NCBI GenBank assembly: GCA_036768485.1
Contig: JAVLUZ010000151.1
Span: 3,853,330 to 3,917,329 of the forward strand
DNA: 64,000 nucleotides
Direction: 5' to 3'
Origin: Mermis nigrescens
Taxonomy: Eukaryota; Nematoda; Enoplea; Mermithida; Mermithidae
The position numbers and the translations under genes are program-made. This document shows positions 1-11,600 of this stretch, in pieces. The number at the start of each line of letters is the position of its first letter. Position 1 is the stretch's first letter. The notes beneath the pieces are model-generated. The model was not told the DNA's origin. It worked only from the letters and a program-made list of their open reading frames with translations, and made no database searches.

Positions 1-356
1 ATATGTGGGTTTTTTTCTCATTTGGGGGATTTTTTTGGGGGTTTTTAAAAATTTGACCTGGCAACACTGGATGCTTGGCTACGGAGCCAAGCCACACCGT
101 TTTTCCACATTTAGGGGTTTTTGTGAACCAAGAATTTCGATATGTGGAAAAAAATTTTGGGTTTGGTTCACATTGTGGGAACTTTTTCTAATGCAAAAAT
201 GCGTTCTGGAAAGGGTCCGTGATTTAGGAGTTTTGATTTACAAAATTTAAAATTCAAGGAACATTATAATTCTTTTGATTAAAAAAAGCTTTCTTCAAAT
301 GCATTTTGATACGCAAATCATTTTTTTCGCATGATAAATGTAACCTTGTTAAAGCT

Positions 357-1758
357 TATATTTGTTATGTCAGACGTTTATTAGAGTATTGTTGCAGTGT
401 CTGGAACCCCTCTTATCGTATAGATCGACTGGAAGCTGTTCAACATAGATTCACTAAATATATTTGTGGGGAGTAAGTTAAGAATATGGTACTTTCAGGA
501 TACTATGAAATAAACTTCAGAAGAGCGGATTTTTTGCTCAGTACTTAGAACATGTTGAAAGAAAGCGCGGAAAAAAATATTCATCCGTCCATGATCAATA
601 TTACAAAAGCTATGGGTTTCGTTAATTAGCCTCTTCTCGACCTATGCAAGCATCTACTCGACCTAAGTGTTTGAAGATTCAAACAGCTGAATGCAGAATC
701 AAATGTTGATACCCAATTTACGTCGATATAAGCATCTATACATCGACCTAAGCATCTATACATCTACCTAAGCATTTATACATCGACCTAAGCATCTATA
801 CATCGATCTAAGCATCTATACATTGACCTGAGCGGGAGCGACCTCGACCTAAGCAGCTTAAAACACCTTTTCCGATGTACTAAGCCTAGGCCTAAGTATA
901 TTAGAAGCAAAAACTTAGATTTTCCTATATCTTATCAAGTAAAACCGAAAAAACATGGAAAAAAATGAAAATTTTCTTAAAGTTTTCAAAATTTCAAACA
1001 GCTTTCCGCGCTTTTTTTCTTGTTTCTCCTTCATTGCTATGCTTCCTTCCATAATTTTAGCCCATATTATTTATTTCTGACAAATTTGTAAGTCGTCCCA
1101 CCCAACACTCAAATCGACAGTTGCCTGCAACTTTGCAAGTATGGCTCAGATTGTCACCAAATTTTTTTCCGCGCTTCAATTTATCATGTTCTACCAAATT
1201 GGCACAAAAAATTTTGGCATTCCTATTCATTTTACTCCTTTTCTAAAAGTACAATATTCTTAACTTTAGCCTATTTTTGGTTATAATAATAATATTCTTT
1301 CTTACGAGGATCGTTTAATACAACTTAAATTTTGCAGACTTGAATTAAGACGCTTGCAGATTTGCTTGTGTATGATGTATTAAATTATTTGTCTAAAATC
1401 ATGTTTGGAAGCTGGCGATTTTTTGTACTTAATCATAATATTACCCGCAGCATTGATAGATTTAAATCAGTCATACCTGTTGCGCATTCTAATTTGGAAA
1501 AGTTTGATTTCTTTTACAAAAAATCGCAGTTTGGAACGGTCTTCCTGACTTCATTGTAGGTATCATCTTCTAACGTTAACATATTTAAATCTAGGCTAGC
1601 AAACTTTGATTTATCTCGATATCTATCTTGTGAGGCGCGCGTACAAATTGTCATTCCATTGACTCGCGTGTCCCGTTACTAATTTGTTTGTATCTTCTTG
1701 TAATTCTGTATTTTATCAGTTTGATTTATAAGCAATAAAATTTCTTTCTTCTTCTTGG
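357..1758 (+). mobile_element. Decayed LINE (Jockey/CR1-like) reverse-transcriptase 3' fragment
   Basis: The frame at 357-476 reads a typical end-of-RT block (LLEYCCSVWNPSYR, then DRLEAVQHRFTKYICG), as in Jockey/CR1-type non-LTR elements. The rest of the C-terminus resumes at about 1290-1640 in broken frames (RLIQLKFCRLELRR; TRSIDRFKSVIPVAHSNLEK; a WNGLPDF-like stretch split by a frameshift). The two parts are separated by about 800 bp of unrelated sequence. The fragment ends near 1735-1758 with an AATAAA-like, TTC-rich tail, as LINE 3' ends do. It is non-functional: truncated at the 5' end, interrupted and frameshifted. Confidence 0.75.
477..1289. repeat. Sequence interrupting the LINE, with a 20-bp minisatellite
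   Basis: This block separates the two LINE parts. About 722-835 is a tandem array with a 20-bp period (GCATCTATACATCGACCTAA and variants, about five copies). The rest is AT-rich with no coding signal that I can support. Confidence 0.6.
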
Positions 1759-1892
1759 TTTACACCACTGGCGTTGCCAGGGGGATTCGGCAAAAATTAT
1801 TTGCAGTCAACTGCGAATAAATTAGCTTACATTGAAATATTATTTGCAGTCAAAAACCTGCGGTGTAGACTGCAAATAAAATTGGAACAGTT

Positions 1893-2262
1893 TAGGATCG
1901 GTAGGGGAGGGGGTGAAACCCCAATAAATTTGACGTTCACGATTTTTTTGCTGTTTTAGCTATTAAAATGGTCAAAATAGCCTGTAAAACAATTTTCGTG
2001 GTAATATCGCATTTTAAAAGCATTTTTAGTCCATTTTGACTGCATTATATCACTTTTAATACTAAAAAATGCAAAAATTTATCAATTTTAGGCGATTTTC
2101 GAGTAAATAGTACTAATCTGGCGTGGAGTGCCGGAAAAATTTTGACGTTTCCACTGCTTTTAAGCTCAAAAATGATGCAAAAAACGTTCCATCAACTCTC
2201 AAAATCGCCGGACAGTACCTGTCCGACTGACCCTTCAAGGGTAATACCCTTCTCACCTTCCT
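1893..2262 (+). repeat. Dispersed repeat, second copy inverted at 55890-56290
   Basis: Shares long blocks with the reverse complement of 55890-56290, including CAAAATCGCCGGACAGTACC and TTTTGACTGCATTA. It begins in a G-rich stretch (1900-1925) and ends near a CCCTTCAAGGGTAATACCC segment. No protein is apparent. Confidence 0.6.
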
Positions 2263-2691
2263 CTATGTGCATGTGTGGCCTTTTATCATATTTAACAAAT
2301 CGTTCATTCTTTTTTCCCTGGCTCTAAAACAAATTAATTTTACAGCAAGCAAGGCTACTATCAAAAGAAAAATGGACTCATTTGTATGATACTGTAATAA
2401 ACATCTTACTCATAATTTGTCAAAATCATCTTTATTCAGTCTTTCCTGAGTTGAATTGTACCTGTGTCAGATCAGACCATTTTTTTACTTCTTTTCCTTC
2501 TCACAGTTCTGGAACTTGTGCATCCATTTATATTTCTCAGTGCTTAGTGCTTGGAATTTTATTATGTTTATTTATTGTTAATTTAGTCTGTATTTTTATT
2601 TGATGGTCTTTCCTCATTTTACATATTTTTTATCCCATTTTTTATTTTTTCATTTTCTTACTTTGTAGTATTACCGTTTATCAGTGCCAAG

Positions 2692-3044
2692 CACTGTTCT
2701 TTTAGCGCCCCGCTAATGAAACTGGCCGCGCGCTAATGAAAAATTAGGACCATTAGCGCAGCGCGCTAATGCAAAAAGTTGCATATTTTAAACATAAAAT
2801 GAGTAAAAAATTAAAGTTGTAAGAAGCAAGAGCAGAGTAAAGTAAAAACAAGGTAAAGGAGGTTCAAAAATTTATTTTCAATCACAAATTCTTGATCACA
2901 AGTTAACGCATTTAAACTCGCTTTGTGTACATACTATCATAAAACATACGATTTATCATTGCGCTAATGAGGATTTCATGGCGCTAATGGCTTCAGAACA
3001 TCGTTAGCGGCTGCGCTCATGGGGTTGGCGCTAAAAAAACACTG
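2692..3044. mobile_element. hAT-type MITE, 353 bp, perfect 8-bp target duplication
   Basis: Flanked by perfect 8-bp duplications GTGCCAAG (2684-2691 and 3045-3052). The ends are inverted: CACTGTTCTTTTAGCGCC on the left, and the complement CAGTGTTTTTTTAGCGCC on the right. The motif GCGCTAATG recurs in both orientations near the ends (2707, 2731, 2765, 2961, 2982). Eight-base duplications and CA..TG ends fit a non-autonomous hAT element. Confidence 0.85.
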
Positions 3045-3052
3045 GTGCCAAG

Positions 3053-3596
3053 TATGTTTTTATTTTTTAAATCTATCTAGCTCAATTATTTATTTTATTT
3101 TTCGTACTTTGAATTTATTTTTCATTTTTCAGCTAATTCTTTTTCTTCATACATTTTGGTTAGGTACCAATCCTTCGCATTTCTTCCTTAGTCCCTCTGA
3201 GTCGACTGAGTGTTAGAAAAAGTTCCTAAAAGCTATATTATTCAACTTCAATCAAATGTTCTTTCATTACCTACGTAAAAGGTTATAAAATGTTGACCGG
3301 TTTTTTGTTATCCAGATGCCTTACATTGGTCTATGATTTAAAATGACTAAAAAATATGTGTTTCTTGTTGCTCGTTGATTGTGACTTGTGAGTGTATATA
3401 AAACGCTAACAATTTTTCTACAGCGTGCCGATTGCTCTTTGAGTAAAGCCGAAGCCATATCATACTTCTGCGAAAAATATAAAAGCCTATTTATAAGCCA
3501 ACGAAGATTTGCTTCGCTGTTAAACATTTTTTTAAAAGAGTTTATGTCGTAAAAAGAAATCAGTATTATTTGTGTCGCCGAGATCATAATAAACGA
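3053..3596 (+). promoter_or_regulatory. Region upstream of LSM7, probable promoter and 5' UTR
   Basis: No repeat or alternative gene is visible here. By position it should hold the LSM7 promoter and 5' UTR, because the proposed start codon at 3597 ends the first exon. I see no certain core-promoter motif. The inference rests only on position. Confidence 0.35.
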
Positions 3597-6500
3597 ATGG
3601 TGAGTCAATGTTTCTATTTCCTTTCTCTAAATCTGCATAAATTAGAAATTACCCCTCAAATTAATTCATTCTTATTGTAAAATAAGGTGATTCTTCCTTT
3701 ACAACTTGAATTCCAGTGCGCGATTCAAGATTTATTTTGGTGTAATTTATATTGAAAGAAGAAAGAAGTCAAAATTAAGGATGTACCCTGGCACTGTTTT
3801 TTGTATTCGGCAACGATTTTTCCCGATATACAAAGACTTTTCGGGACCGTCCTTGTATATGTACAAAGATTTTTGGGGAAGTCGAAAATTGTAAAAAAGG
3901 TCTAAAATTCGCTAAAATTTTCGGCGCTTCGCGCCGAAACGAGTAATTGTGTGTTCTATATATCTTTATAATGGCAGAAATTGCATTTGGAAAGGAAAAA
4001 TGTCAAATCTTTCGGTGCTTCGCGCCGTTTTAAGACGATTCTTAGTGATTTTTGCCCTCAGAAACCCAGAAATTAGCTAAAATGCACTACCAAAGGTCGA
4101 ACAACGCTGTTTTCACCACACTAAAATCGCTACCGTACCATATTATAGTACCCAAACATTTGTGTGTACAGAATGTACAAAGACTTTTAGGGACCATCTT
4201 TGTACATGTACAAATGGACCTTGTACAAAAAACACTGTATCCAAGCCCGTATGTATTCAGGGGCGGGGGATCCCCCTTTCCCGGGAATGAAAAATAATTC
4301 TTGAAACACAAGGATCCCCCAAAAGGAGAATAAAAAATTCTCGAACAGGTCTAAAACACCATAAAAACAGGTTTTTAGCGCACTTTTGAGCTAGTTAACT
4401 CAAAATTTTCCGGCGCTTCGCGCTGGATTTATTGTTTTTCTATACTTTTCTACCCGCCCAAAACCACTCAAGTTTGAGTAAGACATTTAGAACATGTCGA
4501 ATTTTTCTATGCTTCGCCCGAATTATCCATTTTCAGTATTCTTTTCCTTTGTAAATTACAACGATTAAATACATAGACAGAAGCTGGGAAATTATTCGTC
4601 GATTGAATGATGGAAAATCAGTTGTGTAGATTACTTAAACGATAGATTTGTGTAATACGAGTATGAAATAAAGTGGAAATTTTTCAAGTTTTTTCTTTAA
4701 ATTTTTCTTTATCATTGCATAGAACACGTCGGGATACGCTCAAAAATACCTTTGGTTTTGCCCATCTCCCAGTAGTTCTTGATATATCTGGCTCCAAAAT
4801 TTTCGACCCCTCCCCGAAATAAAATCCTGGATACGGGCCTGGACGTATCTATATTGATTTTTACTGGAATTTAATTCGTTATGTCGTTTTTTGTCATTAG
4901 CATAAATATTTTATTCGAGAGAGTAAAATGTGTAGCATACACACCTGTGCATTAGCCCATCCATGGCACGGACTGACATAAGCTGAACTAGATGCAGGAT
5001 TCATTCGGATTGGCTGATTCACACAGAAAACGGGCGGTCGCTTCCCCTCATCGGTCGTATAAAAGTATGGAAAGGCAAGATAATAAACGAAAAGTTGAAA
5101 AAATTGCATCTTTTTGACGTAAAATTTTCAAATTTTCTGCGCTTCGCGCCGTATATGATGTATTTTCAATATTTTTGGTTCAAGTGTGACCAAAAAATGA
5201 TACTTTTTATAGCTTGTTGAGTGAGAAAAAAGTTTTTCCAAAAAGTTTGAATTTTATGATCTCAGTGGATAGAGCATGTCAAAAAATGTCGAAAAATGCA
5301 GTTTTTGCGAGCTGTCCCGACGAATTTCCTAAAATATAGACCAAGTTATGCTGCGTTTCCCCCACCTTTGCCGGATCCTGGATACGGGGCTGTTTATACA
5401 TATTGCATAGTCATATAAATAGATCATGTTATGTTATACGAGTAATTATAATTGGAATGTGAGAACCACAGTTTAAGGCTCAAGTTTTTAATTTTTTAGC
5501 GCAAAAAAACAGTGTTTTTTTACTTTATGGATTTCGGCTTTGCCTTTTTATGTGTTAATTTAGTGTATACCGGAGTTGTGGCATGGCCGTGTTAAATGAA
5601 GCGGTTGAGTCGACCCCTTTACTTTGTCTGAGAAGTTTTAATAAGATTTCGTCTCCTCGTCTTGTCATCCCTTGATAAATTTTTGTTCAAAAAAATGAGG
5701 ACGAGCTCATAAATCGATCTACATCTAATGAACTGCGGGAGTAAGAAGCCGTGGGACGAAATAATAAAAAAAATTTCTAAGTAATGATTTGTTAGTCTTT
5801 TGAGTTGATCTCTTTTAAGGCGACTAATCAATCACATCAGGGAGATAAAGACAAAAAGAAACAGAAGGAAAGTGTATTAGCCCTCGAGAAATTTATTGAT
5901 AAGCAAGTTAGAGTCAAATTTCAAGGTGGAAGAGAAGGTATGAAGCAGTGTTTTTTTGTATTCGGCAAAGATTTTTCCCGATGTACAAAGACTTTCGGAG
6001 ACCGTCTTTGTACATGTACAAAAGATTTTTGGGAAGATAAAAAATTGGCGAAAATTCCGGCGCTTCGCGCCTGTGTGTTCTATACATACCTGGGCAATGG
6101 CTGATCGTTCGCCCCGTCCAACTTCCAGTCAAAAGGGTGGGTGGGTCCCTAGACCCTGAAAAATTGTGGGTCTGTCCCTGAAAAAAGGTGGGTCGTTCAG
6201 CTTAATCAGTGGGTCTGTCACTAAAAAAGGTGGGTCCATTCATGGAAAATGTGTCGAACAGTGTAATAAGATGGTTCCTGTGTATGTTTTGCAAAGTGAT
6301 CATGATATACTGTATCTACCATTTCCTTAAATTATCTTCAAAAATCTTCTCCCTGTACAAAACAGCCCCGTTCAAGTTACCCCTTCGCCCCGTTCAACTT
6401 TTGGTTCGGCCCGTCCTGGTGATGGGCCGATATGGGGCATTGCCCAGATATATTTATAATATCAGAAATTGCATTTTGAAAGGAAAAATGTCAAATTTTT

Positions 6501-9500
6501 TGGCGCTTCAAGCCGCTTTGAGATGATTATTAGTGATTTTTGCCCTCAGAAAATCAGAAATTAGCTAAAATACACTACCAAAGGTCGAACAACTCTGTTT
6601 TTGCCACACTAAAATCGCTACTGTACTATATTATAGTACCCAAAAATTTGTGTGTACAAAATGTACAAAGGCTTTTAGGGACTATCTTTGTACATGTACA
6701 AACGGACCTTGTACAAAACAACACTAGTATGAAGCAGTTTTATATAATTATGGTTTTTAGCTCTGCTATATCGCAAAAATCATTAGTGTGTCGTCTTTTG
6801 TTGGCCAGACAGTGGTTCTTGCGATAAAATTTCATAAAATTGTGAGTCTTCTCTGAAAATTCTTCGAAATAGGAGCAATAAGACCAAAAAATTATCGTAT
6901 AATTTCTAAACAGTAATAAAATTATTGATAATTTTAAATGAAGGCACCACTAATTGTAATCTTCTTAGTATGTCGCTTACTTTCGAGCCTAAATACCCTC
7001 TTAAAATTTCTGCCTGGCCAGGGTAAGCAGTGTTATAAGATCGTACAAAATAAAATAAAAATTTACGTCTAATCCGATTTTGATTACTTACTCTGAAATG
7101 AACTACAAAAGTGATAAATGACCAACATCCTGATAGCATACGTGGGCAGCAAGAAAATTCTGGGGGGTGCAAGATTTTTCAAAGGTCAAAAAATTGCCTT
7201 AAAAATTGTGGTATGGCGGAAAAAACATCATTTTTCGACGTTTCTCATCGAGCTCTATCCATTGGCACCCAAAAATTGCGAAAAAAACGAGAGAACAAAT
7301 TTTAAAAATTGAATTCTGGGGGGGTATTTTGGTTTCTCGGGGGGTGCATACCTCCACGCCCAGGTGTGCTTGATAGTTGAACTGAATAAACAGATAATTA
7401 ACAGATCTGTTTTGATTTTTCTCGTTCTATCATAAGTAATGAATTATCACCACACCTGGGCGTGGGGGGTTTGGGGGGGTATGCACCCCCCAGAAACAAA
7501 ATACCCCCCCGAGAAATCAAAATACCCCCCCCCAGAATTCAATTTTTGAAAATTTTTTCGTTTTTTTCGCAATTTTTTGATGCCAATGGATAGTGCTTGA
7601 TGTGAAACGTCGAAAAATGGTGTTTTTATCGCCATACCACCATTTTATAAGGCCATTTTTTGACCTTCAAAAAAATCTTGCACCCCCCAGAATTGTCTTG
7701 CTGCCCACATATGATTATCACGTTAAATTTGAATCATTCATGCAAATGTAATTCTAGTTTTTTCGTTGCAGAAACTGTTCAAACATTGCATTTTGCTCGA
7801 ATTCATCAATATTCTTAAATAGACAATTCACATATATTGCCTCCGTTGATTTATGGAAAAAAACATGTAATGTACTAAATGTCCTACTTTACTCGAATGA
7901 AATAAAGCATTACTAGCTTTCTTGTCTTTTTCTGTATTTATAATTTATGTGAATACGAGTTAGTGGCTGTTATTTAGCGATGAGAAGACGGCCGATTTTA
8001 TGTATTGTTTACATACCTATCTATTTACGTAAAGGTACTCTAGTGCTTCAGCTGTTAATATATATTTATTTTTTATTCTTGCGCCACAGTTGCATTAGCT
8101 AGAATTTATTTCACGTTTTTATACGTTTGAAAATAACATTTTTGAATTTTTTTGACTAAAAGTTAAAATTTGCGATGACTTCTTATTTCAAATCGTTATA
8201 GTCAATAATACTTTACGTAATTAATTTCTTTTTACTGAAAATCAAAATCGCTTACCTGCAATTCCTTTTGGAAAATTTATTCTAAATTTTATTATTCCTA
8301 TTCACTCCATCTATTTACCGACTTTTCACTTCACGCATGCTTTTGTCTTTTAGCCAGTGGAGTGCTCAAAGGATACGATGCTTTGCTAAACTTAGTGCTG
8401 GACAATTGCACTGAATATTTACGAGGTTAGCTTATATTTGCGTATCTCATCCGATACGATCAAAGTCGTATAAAAATTGTGAAAATATGAAAAAAAGATG
8501 ACAAAGGGAAAAACAAAAACCTACATGGAAGAAAGGTAGTAAAAATTTGTTGCTTGATAATAAGAATATCTAATTCGAAAAAAATGCAAAACAAAGTTGA
8601 AAATATCCCATTGATGTATTAACTTATGAGAAAATCGCGTTTAAATTTTTTGCGGCATATCGCGGAAGTCGAGTAGGATACAAGTTTTGATCTCACTCTT
8701 TTTAAAAGAATTAAGAGCAAGAAATAGTGGTTTTCGGAGCATTAAAGCCGTTTGTCTGTGGTGGTCACGAACGCCTAAAACTTTTCGCCAGAAAAGTGGG
8801 CATGAGAGTTTTTGACATGGCAGCGAACAGACATGCACAGCGTGGGACTTTAGGGGGGGTGAAATTTCGGAGTTTTCTTTCTGGCTCAAAAACAATGGGT
8901 ACGCGTCAAAAACATAGTTTTTCGGCGTTTGTGTTGATGCGCCCTCTTTCTGGAACATAAAAACCCAAAAATTTCGGAAAAATATCGAAAAATTTGATTA
9001 AATTGAATGAATTATAATTAGAAAATTAGTTTATGGCGCAAAACGCCGAAAATTGGACACCTTTTAGCAAACAGATAGATAAAAACGCTTAATACAGTAC
9101 TTAATTTTTTGGCACTTTTTCGGAAAATCGTGGAAACGACAGCGAAAAATGCTTAAAATAGTACTTAATTTTTGGAACTTTTTCGGACAATCGCAGAAGG
9201 GGTGAAAAATCTACTGGGGAGGAGGTAAAACCCCTTAGATCATGTATGGCAGCGACTTAGATTTTATAGCTCGTATAATTGATCGATTGTAAATTTCGAG
9301 TCTAAGTGAAAGAGCATCTTCCTTTTTCGTTTACATATGCTACAGTATTTTTTTCTATTCGGCAAAGATTTTTCCCGATGTACAAAGACTTTTGAGACCG
9401 TCTTTATACATGTACAAAGATTTTTGGGAAAACAAAAACTGCAAAAAAAAGTTTGAAATTCGCAAAAATTTCCGGCGCTTCGCGCCTGAAATGAATAATT

Positions 9501-9981
9501 GTGTGTTCTATATATCTTTATAATGTCAAAAATTTCATTTTGAAAGGAAAAATGTCAAATTTTTCGGCGCTTCGCGCCGTCTTGAGACGATTATTAGTGG
9601 TTTTTGCCCTCAGAAACCCAGAAATTGGCTAAAATACATTACCAAAGGTCGAACAAATCTGTTTTCGCCACACTAAAATCGCTTCTGTACTATATTATAG
9701 TACCCAAAAATTTGTGTGTACAAAGTGTGCAAAGACTTTTAGGGACTATCTTTGTACATGTGCAAACGGACCTTGTACAAAAAACACTGATATGCTACTG
9801 TTTTTATTCATTATACCTAGTTTTATATTTGTTCTGACGTTCAGATCCTGATGATGCTTACAAATTGACTAATGATACGAGAAATCTGGGTCTCATCGTA
9901 GCTCGAGGCACAGCTATTATCACCATATGCCCAATGGATGGCATGGAACAGATTGCTAATCCCTTCGTTGTACAGGAGTGA
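3597..9981 (+). CDS. LSM7: LSM7, U6 snRNA-associated Sm-like protein (4 exons)
   Basis: LSm7 is a subunit of the LSm2-8 ring that binds the U6 snRNA 3' end in the nucleus, and of the LSm1-7 ring in cytoplasmic mRNA decapping. Proposed exons: the ATG at 3597-3599 as the last codon of exon 1, directly followed by GTGAGT; 5820-5937 (DKDKKKQKESVLALEKF, then VRVKFQGGRE); 8354-8425 (SGVLKGYDALLNLVLDN); 9845-9981 (DPDDAYKLTNDT, then RGTAIITICPMDGMEQIANP, stop TGA). The first intron is phase 0 and the other two are phase 1, and all exon frames join cleanly. The Sm1 motif spans exons 2-3 and the Sm2 motif (GLIVARGTAIITI) is in exon 4. The product is about 109 residues, close to the usual 100-105. AATAAA follows at about 10032. 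Identity is firm; exon 1 is inferred from the splice signal and phase. Confidence 0.88.
3792..4235. mobile_element. hAT-type MITE (family B), about 444 bp, in LSM7 intron 1
   Basis: Begins CACTGTTTTTTGTATT and ends GTACAAAAAACACTG, so the termini are inverted. It contains paired blocks ATGTACAAAGACTTT and TTTGTACATGTACAAA, and two GGCGCTTCGCGCC palindromes. The flanks TACCCTGG and TATCCAAG match at only 5 of 8 positions, so this copy is old. It aligns over its length with 9343-9789. Confidence 0.75.
4243..4841. mobile_element. Repeat with CCTGGATACGGGCCTG-type end (family E)
   Basis: The right end reads CCTGGATACGGGCCTG. The left side has the diverged complement (CCCGTATGTATTCAGG). The interior carries a GGCGCTTCGCGC motif and a sequence shared with 36233-37025. 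The left boundary is approximate because the element abuts the preceding MITE. Confidence 0.5.
5946..6726. mobile_element. Family B hAT MITE at the LSM7 intron-2 donor, carrying a nested MITE
   Basis: Flanked by perfect 8-bp duplications GTATGAAG (5938-5945 and 6727-6734). The left duplication is exactly bases +1 to +8 of the LSM7 intron that starts at 5938. The element starts CAGTGTTTTTTTGTATT and ends GTACAAAACAACACTA. It is split at about 6085-6452 by a family C element. Removing that restores the alignment with 9343-9789. Confidence 0.85.
6085..6452. mobile_element. Family C hAT-like MITE nested in family B
   Basis: Begins CATACCTGGGCAATGGC and ends GGGGCATTGCCCAG followed by a degraded terminus. 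The inside holds several direct repeats of GGTGGGTCxGTCCCTGAAAA. The other copy in this window, at 51967-52353, has a perfect 8-bp target duplication. Here the flanking duplication is not clear. Confidence 0.75.
7137..7368 (-). mobile_element. Family A hAT-like MITE, 232 bp
   Basis: Starts CATACGTGGGCAGC and ends CACGCCCAGGTGTG, giving imperfect 11-bp inverted ends of consensus CAYACSTGGGC. Flanked by CCTGATAG and CTTGATAG (7 of 8 match). It sits in an LSM7 intron. Orientation is given relative to copies that begin CACACCTGGGCG. Confidence 0.85.
7451..7713 (+). mobile_element. Family A hAT-like MITE, 263 bp, perfect target duplication
   Basis: Runs from CACACCTGGGCGTGGG to GCTGCCCACATATG, flanked by perfect ATTATCAC (7443-7450 and 7714-7721). 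It lies about 80 bp from an oppositely oriented copy (7137-7368) in the same LSM7 intron, so a transcript could fold the two together. Confidence 0.9.
8730..9248 (-). repeat. Family D repeat fragment in LSM7 introns
   Basis: The right end GATCATGTATG and the block ending CCCCTTAGATCATG match the inverted end of the family D element at 54835-55243. The interior has the shared GTGGAAACG and CTTTTTCGG texture. The left boundary is not resolved. Confidence 0.4.
9343..9789. mobile_element. Family B hAT MITE, 447 bp, 55 bp before LSM7 exon 4
   Basis: Perfect 8-bp duplications ATATGCTA (9335-9342 and 9790-9797) flank CAGTATTTTTTTC...ACAAAAAACACTG. It contains two GGCGCTTCGCGCC palindromes and the paired TTTGTACATG blocks. 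It ends 55 bp before the exon-4 start, leaving the acceptor region after the second ATATGCTA. Confidence 0.9.
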
Positions 9982-10505
9982 TCGATGTCTATACTGTTCT
10001 CATGTTGCGTTATTGTGCGTGCTGTACATCATTTTGTTTTTCAATAAACGGTCGTTTCTAAAATCAGTTGGTTTCTTACGATTTGCAGTTGTAGATATTT
10101 TAGCACCCGTTGAAGGTTACAAAATGAAGTCAAATGTCGGTCAACTTCAATTCTTATTTTATTTCTATGTATGTATATTCACACTGCAAGCCCTTAGCAT
10201 CTTGTTGACCTAATAGAAGTAATTTTCCTAAAATGGTTGAAACATACGAGTTAAGCTGAAAATCTTGGATTTTACGCCTTCCTGACTTGATTTTGGATAC
10301 TCTAATTATAAATGTCCATTATTTCTGGTCAATAGCTGAGACCGTTTTAACTAAATTGTTTCGGCCACGGCTTTCATGAGTCAAAAGCACGCGTGGAACG
10401 GGGATTTAGACCCCCAGAAGTCGACTTTTTGGCGTGTTTTATGGAGATTCAGGTTTACATTACCCAGACATCTAGAATAGGTCAATGTCCATGTATGGTC
10501 AGAAA

Positions 10506-10713
10506 TACACGGGTGGTATACTCCCTCAGAAGGTCGAATACCCTTTCGTCAGTAACCAGAATTCAATTGTTGAAATTTTTCGCAGTTTTTTTAAGCCAAT
10601 GGATAGAGCTCAATGAGAGATGTTGAAAAATTGTGTTTTTTCGCCGTACCACCATTTTTTGACCTTTAAAAAATTATGCACACCCCCTAGCATTTTGGTG
10701 CTGCCCACCTATG
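10506..10713 (+). mobile_element. Family A-related MITE, degraded
   Basis: The right end is GCTGCCCACCTATG and the left end TACACGGGTGG is a decayed CACAC(C)TGGG. The flanks GTCAGAAA and GTCAGAAG match at 7 of 8. The interior block with CAATGGATAGAGCTC is the usual family A core. Confidence 0.7.
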
Positions 10714-10851
10714 GTCAGAAGGCCTAAAAATGTGGAAAATACTACGGAAATTAGCTTCGTCGATTTTTTGGGGTCTTTCAGATTCTCCGAGGTCCAGATC
10801 TACGCCATGTGTGAGTCAACTCTTTTCGAGCACTCGCTAAAGAGTTATGAC

Positions 10852-11014
10852 CACACATGGGCATGAGGATTTGTACCTACCCCAGGATCCGGTAGACCCC
10901 CCAAATCGATATACCCACAGAATTGAATTTTTGAATTTGTGGCATGTTTTCTGAGGTTTTTGCCAGTTTTTCACCACCCAGACCCCTTCAGAATTTGGTT
11001 GCTGCCCATGTATG
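10852..11014 (+). mobile_element. Short family A-related MITE, 163 bp
   Basis: CACACATGGGCATG to GCTGCCCATGTATG with flanks GTTATGAC and GTTACGAC (7 of 8). It is internally deleted relative to the 220-270 bp copies. Confidence 0.75.
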
Positions 11015-11469
11015 GTTACGACCGGTTGGAAGGGCAGCCACAGAGCTCCTTTGAGATTAAATTGCCTCGACATGCATCTATAAATAAAAGGAAGTTATCA
11101 ATACGAGAAAAAAAGATCATATAGAGAAAAAATAAATAAAAATAATAATAAGTTTAAAAAGTAAAAAAATTAAAGGAAGACAGAATGAATAAGTGCAGCA
11201 TGCTAGTGAGATTGAAACAAAAAGACGCGAAAATAGCACAAATGTACCTACCTGAAAAAAATTATATTATGAGAGATTACAGGTTTAATGAAGTGCAAAA
11301 GTCTAAGTGAAAGGCAAAGAAGTAGCCAGGATAATATACAGAAAAAATGCGCAAAAAAATGTGTAAAAAATTATATAAACAGGTAGGGTCATCAGAGAGG
11401 ATCTATAGGTTGCTATAGTCGGTGGATATATAGTCTGTTTAACACAACTTAGGTCATAAATTTTAAAAC

Positions 11470-11600
11470 TCCGACGATGAGCTGACAGATTGCGATTATA
11501 GCACTGATCTGATATATAATTATCGTAATCTCTGCTTAATGTCGATAAAAATTCTTGAATTTTATGCGCGAATTTATGTGGAACAGACTGTAGTATGCGG
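11470..11600 (+). repeat. Dispersed repeat shared with 31640-31770
   Basis: Both places read CAGATTGCGATTATAGCA, then a diverged match through TATAATTATCGT and AAATTCTT. The second copy lies in the foldback element's central region, so this is probably a fragment of a relative. The rest of 11023-11999 is AT-rich with no gene that I can support. Confidence 0.5.

Noticed and set aside
722..835. CRISPR array
   Set aside because: The 20-bp units are directly tandem with no unique spacers. This is a minisatellite in eukaryotic DNA.
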